Assembly: GCA_025345505.1 (NCBI GenBank)
Contig: JANVCC010000012.1
Coordinates: 13,987,970 to 14,051,969 of the forward strand
DNA: 64,000 nt
Direction: 5' to 3'
Origin: Todiramphus chloris collaris
Taxonomy: Eukaryota; Chordata; Aves; Coraciiformes; Alcedinidae
The notes beneath the pieces were generated by a model, which had not been told where the DNA came from, did no database searches, and saw only the letters and a list, made by a program, of their open reading frames with translations. Every line of letters starts with the position of its first letter. Position 1 is the stretch's first letter. The translations under genes and the position numbers were made by a program. Below, one piece after another: positions 1 through 10,620 of the stretch.

Positions 1-976
1 TTGGAAATATCTATGCCCAAAATGAATCACACCAGAGGCACATTCACATGTGTGTGCCCACACACACCAAGCACAGGAAGGAGTCGCAGATATTCCAGGG
101 GAACCCAAAACTACACCAATTTATAGGATATTTAAAAGCTAGAAATGCCTTTGAGATATGTATTTGGGAATGAGTAGTACTGCTGGACGGAGTGCTGTTT
201 CTGTAGTCAGATCAACCTTAGCTATGTACAAGTGGAAACAATGAGAAAGGAACAAAATACCTTCTTTTAGCTTGTACTGCTCTTGCATAAAACCATACCA
301 ACCAACCGCACGTAGTGGCATTATATTTCCAAAAGAGGTTTAAAGCAATGTTCCTTCAATATTGCTTGTGCAATAGAGCAAGGATAACATAATCAGATGT
401 GCATACTGCATCCCATGGAGTGTGTGAGCAGGAATCATTGTGTCTATCTTCTCAAAAGAATAAAGAAATGCTGATGGGAACTTTCTGACTTTTCATAGCA
501 TATTTTGTATTTACTCACAAACAGAAAGTGTCTCTCTTTTATTAAAGGGAAATAGTGAGCCAACGTGTTAAATGTTTCCTTTTCTAACTTTTCCATTCTG
601 GATATTGGAGCTGATGTAGGCAACTATAGTCTGCAGATCCTGAGTTTTAGAAAAATACGCAGTATGGTGTTAAGATCTATTTACAATCTCATTGCCTTTC
701 CTAGTTTTGATCTACAGACTTCTACCAAGTGAGTTAAAATATGTTTCAGTGTAAGGAATTTAAAAAGAAAACATATGAGATTAAAGAAGTATCACAGAAC
801 TGCATTAAAAATAACGAATGATCATTTCATACTATCCCATTACAAAAATATTCTCACTGTATGAAGATAAAGCCAGCTTTTCTGACTAAACTTCTGTTGT
901 GAAATACTCACACAATACCAATAAAAGTCACAGGAGGCAATAATTGACATTTTCTTTTCTTTTTTAGGGGGAAAAG

Positions 977-1014
<38 letters not shown>
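977..1014. repeat. Poly-A run (38 bases)
   Basis: An uninterrupted A38 run after GGGGGAAAAG. No retrotransposon body was recognised next to it, so its origin is open. The exact length is prone to sequencing error. Confidence 0.9.
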
Positions 1015-1017
<3 letters not shown>

Positions 1018-4000
1018 GGTATCTAGAGCCCTGACAAATACATCTTTATAATAAGCAGACCATTACTGAAAGCAGAATTAGCCTAAATGAATGTCTAAAT
1101 TACAGCTAATGATTTCAGGCTAATTTCATTGAATTCTTTAACTTCTTCCACACATTGTGGTGACTGTAGAGGAAATCAAGTGTGCATAATATATGACCTG
1201 ACAAAAAATGGAAGCAAACTATTTTATTTAAGCATCTCTATTTGTCATCAACACTACAGCAGTAATGGTATTCTGTCCACCATTTTCATAATATATATAT
1301 TGATCAGCTTATCTCAGGCATCCACTGTCTCCCCATGTGTGCCCTTAAATCTCTTTAGACAAACAGATGATTTAAATTGAAAGATGAAAATATAATGAGA
1401 GTTTTATTAGTAAAACTAACATTAATCTCTGTTATTAGAAAAGAAGATAATTTTAAAGAGAAATAGTATAGTTAAATTAATTCAAGGTGTTTCCCAGCAA
1501 GAATGTTTTTTTTAAAAATGGGTTTTGACTGCAATTTTTAAAAACAGATATGAATTGTGCCACCAGAAGAGGTTAGTGTGTTGAAGCAGGAATTGTATTC
1601 CTACTTAAGCACTGTTGCTGTACATTTCATGTGAAAGGGTTTCCAGGGAATTGTTAATGATTACTGTCTCTGTTAATAAATGCTATTTATGCTGTTAATA
1701 CAATCACTATAGGGAAGATGTGGCAGCTCTTGAAAGAATGAAAGAAAATCAGACTATCTGTGTGCTGGCTAAATTATTTAACTGAAATTAACATTAGCAT
1801 GTACAGAGTTGTTAATATAATCTCAATAAAACATTATTATTACAGTAAAGCAAATAAAATTTTAAGATCATTTAGAATTGTTATAATAAGCAGAAGTATA
1901 ATTGACTAATACACACACACACAGACTAAGACTTCGGCATACACATATTTTCTTCAGATGCCAGAAATTGACAAAATGACCCACTATATATATATAAGTT
2001 CAAACAAACAGCAGTTATGTGGGTGTAGTTGGGATAAATTCCAAATTGCCTGGTCTAAAAAGCACTTCACATTTAGAATGCAACAATGATTTTGACTGCA
2101 TAGATACCGCTTTTCTCATCTGAGTTCAAACTCTCCTCTGGCATAGATTCAAGTATTTGAAATTTTCATCTGAATCCTACGTTTAACATTTTTAAAGTCA
2201 ATCTCGGCAACTAGGAGCATTCTAAAGCTAAGAACCAACTTCTTTTCATCTGTACTGTGAATGTCTGAGGTATTCCAAATGGTCTTCTAAATGATAGAGA
2301 GGTTAAATATGTTTGTTTTTCTTTAAATTATATCCTTAAGGGGAAAGAAAAATACAAACAGCTTATAACACCGCCTTAGAAAAGGGATTCAGGCATAAAA
2401 TCGTGTTTGCATTCATCATGCAATTTCTCAATGGCAATCAGTTAAACTGCTTATAAATAATGTTCCCCTGCTGAGGCTTTTTCTCTTCTCCAATGAAGAA
2501 CTTACTTGGGTTTCGTTCATAAGCAGGGGCCCCAAACTCTTAAAAAGAACATCTTTCCAGTGCTATGCTTCAGTTTTAAGCTAAATACTACTACATTTGT
2601 GGTGCATGCCTTTTTAAAAGTATTTTTGTTATCTTCAGAAATTAACTGAGATATTCATTCTGATAGAGCAGAACTAAAAGAAACTAAAAGAAACTTCTCG
2701 AGCAACAGAAAGTACATAGTGTTCAGGAAAAAAAATGCAGTAGAAAAACTCCAAGCTGCTAACATAGATTTCGTCAAAGACAACCTGAAGTCTACAGAGT
2801 TCTGCACTGATTGTTTTTCCCTCCTTCTCTGTAAGACATCTTTGAAGAGCAGACAAGTTAACCTTATTTCAAGGATTATGTTTTGCTCTTTTTTTTCCAT
2901 GATGAATCAGAATACCTACAGCTAGAAAGTACTCACATTAAACTACAAAGGTGCTACAGAATGGGAAAAGGAAAGAAAGTACCAAAATGTTCTAGCTTTG
3001 ATTCCAGACATGATGACCAAAGATGTGTGTCTCTATGTATCTACGTATCTACATGTGGCAGAGAAGATAATCAAAAAGGAGTAGGGAGGAGATCTATTTT
3101 AAGTCACTTTGCACCTATTCATCGTACCTTACTTTCATGCAACACTTCTCATCCCTAAAAGTTTTAAACTCCTCAGTTGATTTCTGAGTGACAGATACAT
3201 CATTTAGTCTACCACTGAAGTCTTGACACCTTTATGATGAATTCTGGGAAACTTTTGAATAGCTTATAGAACAATATATAGTATTAAAATTTTATGAGAA
3301 GTAATTTCACTAGATAAAAAAATATTTCTTTGATCTAGGAAGGAAGTTAATGCTTTCAAATGCTCAAATATTATTCAGATGACAAAAGTTTTGTTCTAAC
3401 AATTCTATTTTAACAATTCTACACAAATCCTTCACTAAGTCTTTCTTTGTCTCAGGTGTTTTCTTTGGATAAAGAGTTAATGTCATGCTGAGTTAGAGCA
3501 ATGTATATATTGATTCTTTCATCCTAATGTTCTGGATGGGCTTTAAAACTACTTTATGGAAGCTGCTGGCTTGAGCAGATCTCAGGCATTTCATATGTCT
3601 TAACTTTCACAGAAGGAAAGGTCAAAAGAGATGGTGGTGCTCCATAAAAAGATGGATATTATGGCCTCCTCACTGTTTTTGTTATAGTGCTTGAATTCTC
3701 AAGTAAAGTTTTGTAAGAAAGACACGTCCTACACATCACCTCACCAGAAGGAAGACCTAGGAAATGTGACCAAGCTGCCCCTTGCAGCAAAGTGTTATAT
3801 TGTCTTAGAAAATCGTTGTGCACTGACAGTGAGATGATTTTTGTTCATCTTTCTCTTTGACTTTCTTGGCCATTAGGTTAAGATAGACCCATGATAAACC
3901 ATATTGCCATTACCTGCCATAAATTTAAAGACAAATTCCTGTTTGCCTATGCCAAAACCAAGCCTGGTTGTATACAATATTTCCAGACTTTTCACAAATT

Positions 4001-5648
4001 CAGGATTCCTAATAACTTAAAGTAACAATATAAGGCATATTATCTTTCCAGACTTGATCTTGTCATTATATGTTCCCAAACACATCCTTCAGCATGAGGC
4101 AGGACAATCTGCTGGAGCAATATTTATAATACAACTACCCAATGAATGGACTAAACACAGGCATTCCAGATCTGATTTAATTTTAGAGTACCATTTAATA
4201 TTTTTTTATTAAGCAATAAAATCAGAGATTTAGAAACTTCAGAAACAATACCTTTTACGGCAAGTTTCGTAAACTGAAAGTTACATACACGCAGCAGAAT
4301 GCTTTGAGAGGATGATCACTTTTTGGAACACTGTCTTCTCATGGTATCAAGTTATCTGACTGACAATTTAAATTATTCAATACCAAATACATTTGTTCAA
4401 AATAACTTTTTAGATGGCACACTGAAGTATACTTGGTCACGAAACAGGAGGAAAAAACCTCCCATAGCATCATTATTTTAACTAAAGACACATGGGGATG
4501 AAGGAGAGGAGAGCTAGAATACTACATCCAAGTAAATTCTAAGAAATGGAATAGTGTATACTGGAGAAATATCCTAATATAAATACACAGTGCATTCCAA
4601 TCACTACATATATTTACATTTTAGACATGATAGGACAATTTCCTTATATCTTTAAGGTTCCCTGACATTGATCTTATATTGTTCTCTGTAAAAAAAACCC
4701 AACCTTGACACTATATTCCCAATTCCCAATACTGAGTCACTACTCGTACTAGTGGGTTAAGGTCTGGTTTCTGTCATGGACATCTGTTATTAACTTGTGC
4801 TTCCAAGATAAAAGGTTTCAACAGAAGTAACATAAAAGAAACATAAGTCTTGTCATAAGGGCTAGACAGGGTATTATGAAGTTTATAAGTGATAGGAGTT
4901 GCTAAAGTTGGGTGTGCTATCTCAGTTACCTTTCACATGCTTCCTGTTCCTTCATAGAAGAATGATTTCTCCTCATTTACTTCTTCATTCAGCAACTGTT
5001 CAGCTTTATTTTAGCAGGATTCAAGTTTCCTATTTTTTTTTTTTATGTCACCACTAAAAATGCACCACTGACCTACTAGAACTATGATTTCACATTCAGA
5101 CTTGAATAAACGTCAATGATATAATCAATAAAAAGCAGTTTCCCCAGAAGAAGGTAGTAGGATAGCATCAGACAGGTGTAAGCCTGATTCAACACAGGAA
5201 ACATACTTAAAGCATACCTTTACAAAAAAAACAACCCTGTGTGAATCTCTGTATGAAGAATTACTGAGCAATACTGTATTATATTGGGGGTTGTTTATTT
5301 GGTGAGTTTAAAAAAAACCAAACCAACGAAACAACCCAATTTCTCATACAAATGCTCCATTATTGCCTTTCTATAAAAATTCACTGATGAAATTATTATA
5401 GCCATGGACAGTTAAAGTCAGTTATCACAATGGTTACATGATGCACACAGTTGTGCATTAGGGCTTATATCAGCTAATTAAAAAAAAAAAATGTTCACAA
5501 AAATCAATAGCAAAATAAGGTTTCAAAGAGGACACATGAAGATTAAAAGCCTGGTCTAGAAAAATTTTCAAAACTCCTTATTTTGTCTTTAAATAATATT
5601 AGGTTGGTATTTGTTCTGACCACGAAAACTATCTGTCTGTGATAGGCC

Positions 5649-5690
5649 TATGTTGCTATTCAAAAATTCTATGTTGCTTTTCAAAAAGCC
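5649..5690. repeat. Two-copy 21-bp tandem duplication
   Basis: Two adjacent units beginning TATGTTGCT, each followed by a TTCAAAAA-type stretch, differ at only a few positions. It is a small local duplication in intron 57 with no sign of function. Confidence 0.6.
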
Positions 5691-5906
5691 AAGTAGCTGG
5701 TAGTAAACACTCCCTTATCCCAAAGGGTGATTTTTTTCTAATCTGTGTTTGAAAATTTTAGCTAGTACCCTATGCAAGAAGTTCAGTTTTCATGGTCTCT
5801 AAAATATATTCTGAAGTGTGTCTTTTTAAAACAAGGACTGTTTCACGCAGCACTAACCTACAAAAGAAAAAGCAATGACTGAAAGATAATTGTAAAAAAA
5901 TCATAC

Positions 5907-6063
5907 CCTATGAATATCATTCTGGTTCTGCACAGTGGGAAGATCTCCACCAATGGGTGCTTGCTGTATTAATTCATCCTCCTTCAATTGCAGCCATGCC
6001 AAAAGTTCCTGAAGAGAGAGATGTAAACGCTTCCACTGGTCTGTACTGGCTTCCAAATGGGAT
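5907..6063 (-). CDS. DMD: Dystrophin exon 57 (start of spectrin repeat 23)
   Basis: A 157-bp exon. Its first base completes the Arg codon split with exon 56, then 52 codons follow, ending in His-Arg in phase 0. The acceptor is ACTTTCAG and the donor GTATGATT. The peptide carries SHLEAS, DQWKRLHLSLQELL and QAPIGGD, all diagnostic of dystrophin. Tryptophans at residues 10 and 23 fit helix A of spectrin-like repeat 23. Differences from recalled human include LVWL to LAWL, Ser-Arg to Ile-Gln before QAPIGG, and Phe-Pro-Ala to Leu-Pro-Thr after it. An assembly gap of 100 N starts 36 bp upstream of the acceptor, but the exon itself is complete. Exon 58 is not in the window. Confidence 0.97.
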
Positions 6064-6098
6064 CTGAAAGTATGTGAATATAAAAACCAAATTGTACA

Positions 6099-6198
6099 NN
6101 NNNNNNNNNNNNNNNNNNNNNNNNNNNNNNNNNNNNNNNNNNNNNNNNNNNNNNNNNNNNNNNNNNNNNNNNNNNNNNNNNNNNNNNNNNNNNNNNNN
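6099..6198. other. Assembly gap (100 N)
   Basis: Exactly 100 N, the usual placeholder for a gap of unknown length. It begins 36 bp upstream of the exon 57 acceptor and is bordered on the other side by C and a T34 run (6200-6233), which probably caused the break. Confidence 0.99.

Positions 6199-6199
<1 letters not shown>

Positions 6200-6233
<34 letters not shown>
6200..6233. repeat. Poly-T run (34 bases) at gap edge
   Basis: T34 on the plus strand, so A34 on the gene's sense strand, directly next to the 100-N gap. The true length is uncertain. It could be the poly-A of an unassembled insertion or a plain homopolymer. Confidence 0.9.
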
Positions 6234-7121
6234 CAGTATTCCGTTTCAGCAGTGAGTAATAGATGTCTTAACTGTCAGTCTCATTAAATATGCACAAATA
6301 TTATGCAGGACTAGCATGGAAGTAACTTTAATGATCACTTAGGATTACTAGGAAATATATTAACTAAAATGTAGAGAGTAATTTTCAAGTCAGAGAAAAG
6401 TAAACATTTCTCTAAACCACCACACAAACCATTCAAACTCACACAAGACTCATGTGGTTGTTCAATATTAAGATAAGACAACCAATGTCATGCTTTCCCC
6501 AAAAAAGTCATCAGTAAACTTAAAGCCAATAGAATCCCCTGACACTACCCAAATGTCTATGTCATTCGAATAGAGGTGTGAATAGAACTAATTGTATCAC
6601 TGGAATAATTAAACCACAGAATGCTACTTTGTGCAAACAAAGTCTCCACTGTAAAGTACATTTTAAAAATATTTCTTCTGTGTATGTGTGAATGTATTTT
6701 TTAAATACTGGAATCAAGTACTGAGCTACTAATTTTCAGCAGCTTTTTTTCTGTGGAGAGAAAATACGTGATTGAAACATTGCTAGACTGATCTTAGATA
6801 GGCACAGTAGAACATTGTCATAGATAGCACTCTAAAATTTGGTGTTTCTAGACTTTTCAATATGCTATTTTTTAATTGCTGGTTGGGAAGAAATTCCTAG
6901 TTCACTTCCAGGTAACATTTAGTAATTCAAACCAAAAGCAGTATCAAATAATAGCAAAGTGATAAAATGGAAAAAAAGAGATGGATTTTCTTTTATTTCA
7001 TATATTTTCTGTTTCAATACCAGCTTTGTTCATATAACATTTATCTTTTTCAGTGACTGCACATAAAATCACATATTTTCTGACAGTGGAAATTCTACTC
7101 CTATATATCATATAGAATGTT

Positions 7122-7182
7122 TGTCCTGGTTTCTTGTTAAGCTGTGCGCTGCTTAGTTGCCAGCTGAGGTTAAACCATGACA
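7122..7182. mobile_element. Possible short remnant of an avian endogenous retrovirus LTR
   Basis: The 61-bp segment starts TGTCCTGGTTT and ends AAACCATGACA, near-perfect inverted ends with TG and CA termini. The right part (GCCAGCTGAGGTTAAACC) resembles the 3' edge of common bird ERV LTRs as I remember them. Flanking ATGTT and ATGAT could be a decayed 5-bp target duplication. It is far too short for a full LTR, so an internal deletion must be assumed. It has no coding sequence. The orientation is not certain. Confidence 0.4.
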
Positions 7183-8813
7183 ATGATCTATAAAGAAATG
7201 TGATAAATATGGACTCATTGTTTTGCAGATCTTATGACATAGATTGGATATGGAAATGAGAAATTGCTGAAGGTAAGAACAATTGGGTTTCTTTGAAATG
7301 CACTGTGGATCCCATATTCTTTTGAATCTCTTGTGCCAGGTAAAATTGGAGGGGCAAGGAAAAAGAAAGGAAAACAACAGATTAGCCATAGGCTGACAGA
7401 AAGCTCAATTGCTCTGGTATGTGAGCTGATGGAAAATTTTCTCCCTTTGCAAACTTAAATGATTTGTGGGAGGAACACACAGAGACCATGCTTCCTTTTG
7501 ATCTCTACTCGCACACAGCTGTGGGTTGGGGCAAAACTGCCACAGGCAGCCATATCTGGGGGAGGACAGCCCTGCAGGCAGTGAAGGCTGGAAAATCCCC
7601 AGGATGACTCCTGAAAACAGCAAGGGGGGAGAGAACCACGGATGTATGGGGAGTAGCAGGAGGTGACAGCCAGAGAAAGGAACTCAGGGTTTTTGGAAGG
7701 GACACAGTCAAGGAGACAAGTTTGTTAGTCAGGTTAACTCTTGTCTCCCATGTTTATCTTGGCAAATGCAAGTTTCCTTCTCCTCCAAAGAAGAGAAGCA
7801 GCTGAAAACAAACACTGGGGTCTTCACATTTTCCCTGCTACCCCACGTCTGTCTTTACAGGAAAAAAGTGCAAAAACAGTGACCCAAAGCAGTTTTGTTA
7901 CTGCTGCTGTGCTCTGACCTTCCACAATTTGGTGCGTGTTTCACCAGAACTCATCATGTTCTGCCTTTCCTTCAGCTTTGGGAATATATGTTTATATGTG
8001 CATGACAGTGTACATTATATGCATACACTCATATATTTATAACTGTGTTCAAGCACATGCAGACAAAAAAGATATCAGGAAAACAGTTTTAAAAATGAGT
8101 TATAAGAAATAAAATGTTTATTAGGATAAACTGTGCTGACTTATCAGAATGAAAGAAAGGTAATAATGGAAATGAACTTGCCTTCTCTTGATATCTACTG
8201 TATTTATCTTTTATAGAAAAAAATGTCCACCTAAGCCAAGTGGTGGCATGGATCTTTTGTTTCATCGGCCTACCTAAAACTTATGCTAAATAAGGAGACT
8301 TGTGGGACTGATGTCTGAGCAACATTTCATATGTTTGATCTTATACCTCTTTTGTTTAAGCATTGTTAGTTATGAAATCCATTCCATACCATGTGATGGA
8401 AATAATCGTTTCAAACAGGCAGACTGAGAATAGCCTGTGCATTTAGTCTGGTGGCCAGCCACATTTAAACTGAGTGTCTTAGAAGTTAAGAGTTGTTTCT
8501 TATCCTAATCAATAAATTGTTGAACACCTTAAACCTTTTTTGGAAGCAAATATTTTAGAGAGGAGGTCTGCTGCTCTGAATGTTTAATATAAGAAGTCAC
8601 TGGGATATAACTAGAGTTAGTATTTCTAAACTGCAATAAAATGAAAGACAGAAAGTCCCATATATATTTAATTACTGATATTTGGACAATTGACTGGTTT
8701 TCTTATCTCGAACATTGCTGCAACTTGGGCAAGTTCATGGGTAAAAGACACATGAAGAAAAAAATCTCAGAGAGACCTTGAAGGGTCATATCCCTCTTCT
8801 TTTGCTCTTCAGA

Positions 8814-8896
8814 AAAAAACCCACAAAACCACACACAAAAAAAACAACCAAAAAAACCCCACAAAAATACCAACTATCCAAACAAACAAAACCCAA
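8814..8896. repeat. A/C-rich low-complexity tract
   Basis: Imperfect AAAACC/AAACAAAC-type sequence on the plus strand, with no clean unit. Similar tracts recur in this window at 30455-30556 and 60402-60458. Confidence 0.7.
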
Positions 8897-9791
8897 GAGG
8901 AATGTGTCTCTCTTTAGCTACTAATATATTTTCAACCTCACAGCCTTCATTTATTTTTAATGATTAGTGTTATGAAGATGGCTTTTGTCATTACACAGAC
9001 TGACCTCCCTCAGGGCCTGAGATAAAAAAAGCTAGTATTTCATACATTACTTTGAAAAACACTTCAGCCTTTTGCTGCCTTATGAACTACCACCAACAGA
9101 CACCAAGTGAGCAAATGAAAAAAAATGCCCAAGACTGAACACAACAAAACTGGGTTGCCTATTGTAAAAGTTTCCTGTACAATTTCTTCTTAAAAGAAAT
9201 CTTCAGCCCATTGAAGCCTGCTCTTCCTTTTCATCATTTGTAACATTACCATTTATTATATTTGTCCTTGCAAGCAGTTTTTCTTCTCATGATGCTACCT
9301 ATGGATTTCTTTTACTCCTGGATTTTATGTGGCTATTCTGTCCACCCTCCAGACAGCAGCTAAAATCTTAAATAACTTGTCTTATCATTTGCAAGTTTAC
9401 TCTTAGTTTTTTCACTGGAAATAGAAGACTTAGAAATAAAGCTTGTCATAAATATAGGTTGTTTAATCACTTTCATGACTCATTGGTAAGTCATATCCAG
9501 CTCTAGCAAAAGGCTACATTTAGAGGGGGTACAATTACTGTTAAAACATGCTAATCTCTCCTCCTGTAATTACAAAACCTTGTCATATGCCTCAAATCCT
9601 AATCCTCTACTATCATTTTCACACCAAAAAAACATTCTTACAAAGTTAAGTGAACATTCAAAGAGGCACAAATAATTTCAAAATGGAGAAAATTAGTGCT
9701 ATCAGACACAAAATTAAAACTTTTTACTGGCAAAATGCAGCATTCCATCTTACACACCAGCTGTAGGCTTTTGCTTACACTCTGTTCCTAC

Positions 9792-9964
9792 CTAATATTT
9801 AGAGACTTTTTCCTAAGCTCACTCCATCTGAGGTTCATGTTATCCAGACGTCTCTGCAACAGGGCTGCATCCTCAGAGCCATCCAGGGACCTCAGAATTT
9901 TCTGCCCGTTTTCATCCAGGTTGTGAAAGATGTCAGTATGAGCATCGATTTCTGCCTGTAGTTC
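9792..9964 (-). CDS. DMD: Dystrophin exon 56 (spectrin repeat 22, second half)
   Basis: A 173-bp exon that starts in phase 0 after the acceptor CTTCCATAG and ends with two bases of an Arg codon before the donor GTAGGAAC. It encodes 57 full codons, with recognisable blocks [24 protein letters not shown] and [11 protein letters not shown]; roughly 80% of residues match human dystrophin from memory, and the changes are mostly conservative (Asp/Glu, Val/Ile, Tyr/Phe). It completes helices B and C of spectrin-like repeat 22, with the conserved helix-C tryptophan at residue 47 of the exon. It is the first exon shared by full-length dystrophin and Dp116. Length and phase equal the human exon. The frame is intact. 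Confidence 0.97.
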
Positions 9965-10325
9965 CTATGGAAGCAATGGAAAACAACACATGTGATTTCT
10001 TACAAAATCATAGAAACTACCACTTCTCAAAAGACTAGAAAAATCCTCAGTGCAACACTGGGTTAGCACAGGTTTTGATTACTCCTTTTATGGCAATGTG
10101 GTGTACCATATACACAGCCATATTTCCCTTTCACATGATGGCCATTTGCACTGAATCACCACCTTTTTCCCATAAAGAGCATACTGAAAAAAATGTTTAA
10201 ATTTAAAAGCCTAACTTTTGACAGGCAACAAAGCAAGGACAAGATACATTTACTGTGCTGATGAGGAGAAAAAAACCAAACAAATAACAAACCACAAACC
10301 CCTTAGGATCTCAGGTAAATCTGAC

Positions 10326-10355
10326 CTTCACATGATACGTCTTCCTGTGCAACAT
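10326..10355 (-). CDS. DMD: Dp116 (S-dystrophin) alternative first exon, coding part
   Basis: On the minus strand, ATG at 10355 opens ten codons reading MLHRKTYHVK, directly followed by a GT donor (GTCAGA at 10325-10320). I recalled this peptide as the unique N-terminus of human Dp116 before looking for it, and it matches at all ten residues. The exon ends on a codon boundary and exon 56 starts on one, so splicing over the 361-bp intron joins it in frame to Glu-Leu-Gln. The start has A at -3, a favourable context. Dp116 is the short isoform of Schwann cells; it lacks the actin-binding domain and most of the rod, and binds the dystroglycan complex. The donor is not a strong consensus. The 5' end of the exon (UTR) cannot be fixed from sequence alone. 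Confidence 0.92.
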
Positions 10356-10620
10356 TTTCAGTTTGAGCTGGGGACTGCAACACCGGTCCTGCTGCATGGC
10401 CATTCCAAGAAATCTACACATCTGCAGCAGCCAAGCTTTAAAATGCCAAGTTCACTTACATTCTGTTGACAGAACGCATTTTGGAGCACAGGCCTCAGCA
10501 GTCAATAGCAATAAACAGCCACTTTGTGCTATATCAAAACACTGGTCAGGGCCATGGCTGTAGGAGGGTCTTTGAATAGCAAGGACCTAGAATATGCCAC
10601 TGGCAGCTCATGTCGAACAG
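10356..10620 (-). promoter_or_regulatory. Presumed Dp116 promoter and 5' UTR region
   Basis: Dp116 transcription must begin upstream of its private first exon, so promoter function somewhere above 10356 follows from the exon. Visible on the minus strand are a TATA-like TTTTAAAG (10436-10443, about 80 nt above the ATG), CTTTG-core SOX-type sites at 10522-10528 and 10570-10576, and a TEAD-type CATTCC at 10401-10406. SOX10 and TEAD factors act in Schwann cells, but motifs this short are common by chance. The borders given are arbitrary. Confidence 0.4.

Larger units (their letters stand above)
1..5906 (-). other. DMD intron 57, partial
   Basis: AT-rich intron with no recognisable exon. I looked for the conserved exon 58 peptide and did not see it. 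It contains an A38 run at 977-1014, a diverged 21-bp tandem duplication at 5649-5690 and short A/C-rich tracts such as 5310-5335. No CR1 copy was recognised. The splice donor is GTATGA at 5906-5901. Confidence 0.85.
6064..9791 (-). other. DMD intron 56
   Basis: Complete intron of 3728 bp including the 100-N gap, from donor GTAGGAAC to acceptor ACTTTCAG. It holds the gap and T34 run at 6099-6233, a possible LTR remnant at 7122-7182, a slightly GC-richer stretch near 7400-7900 that I do not recognise, and an A/C-rich tract at 8814-8896. No gene is seen in it. Confidence 0.9.

Noticed and set aside
1..5906. Search for exon 58
   Set aside because: No sequence encoding the expected AFKRELKTKEP region was seen on the minus strand.
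7405..7711. Overlapping minus-strand open frames in the GC-richer part of intron 56
   Set aside because: No conserved motif and no usable splice sites around them.
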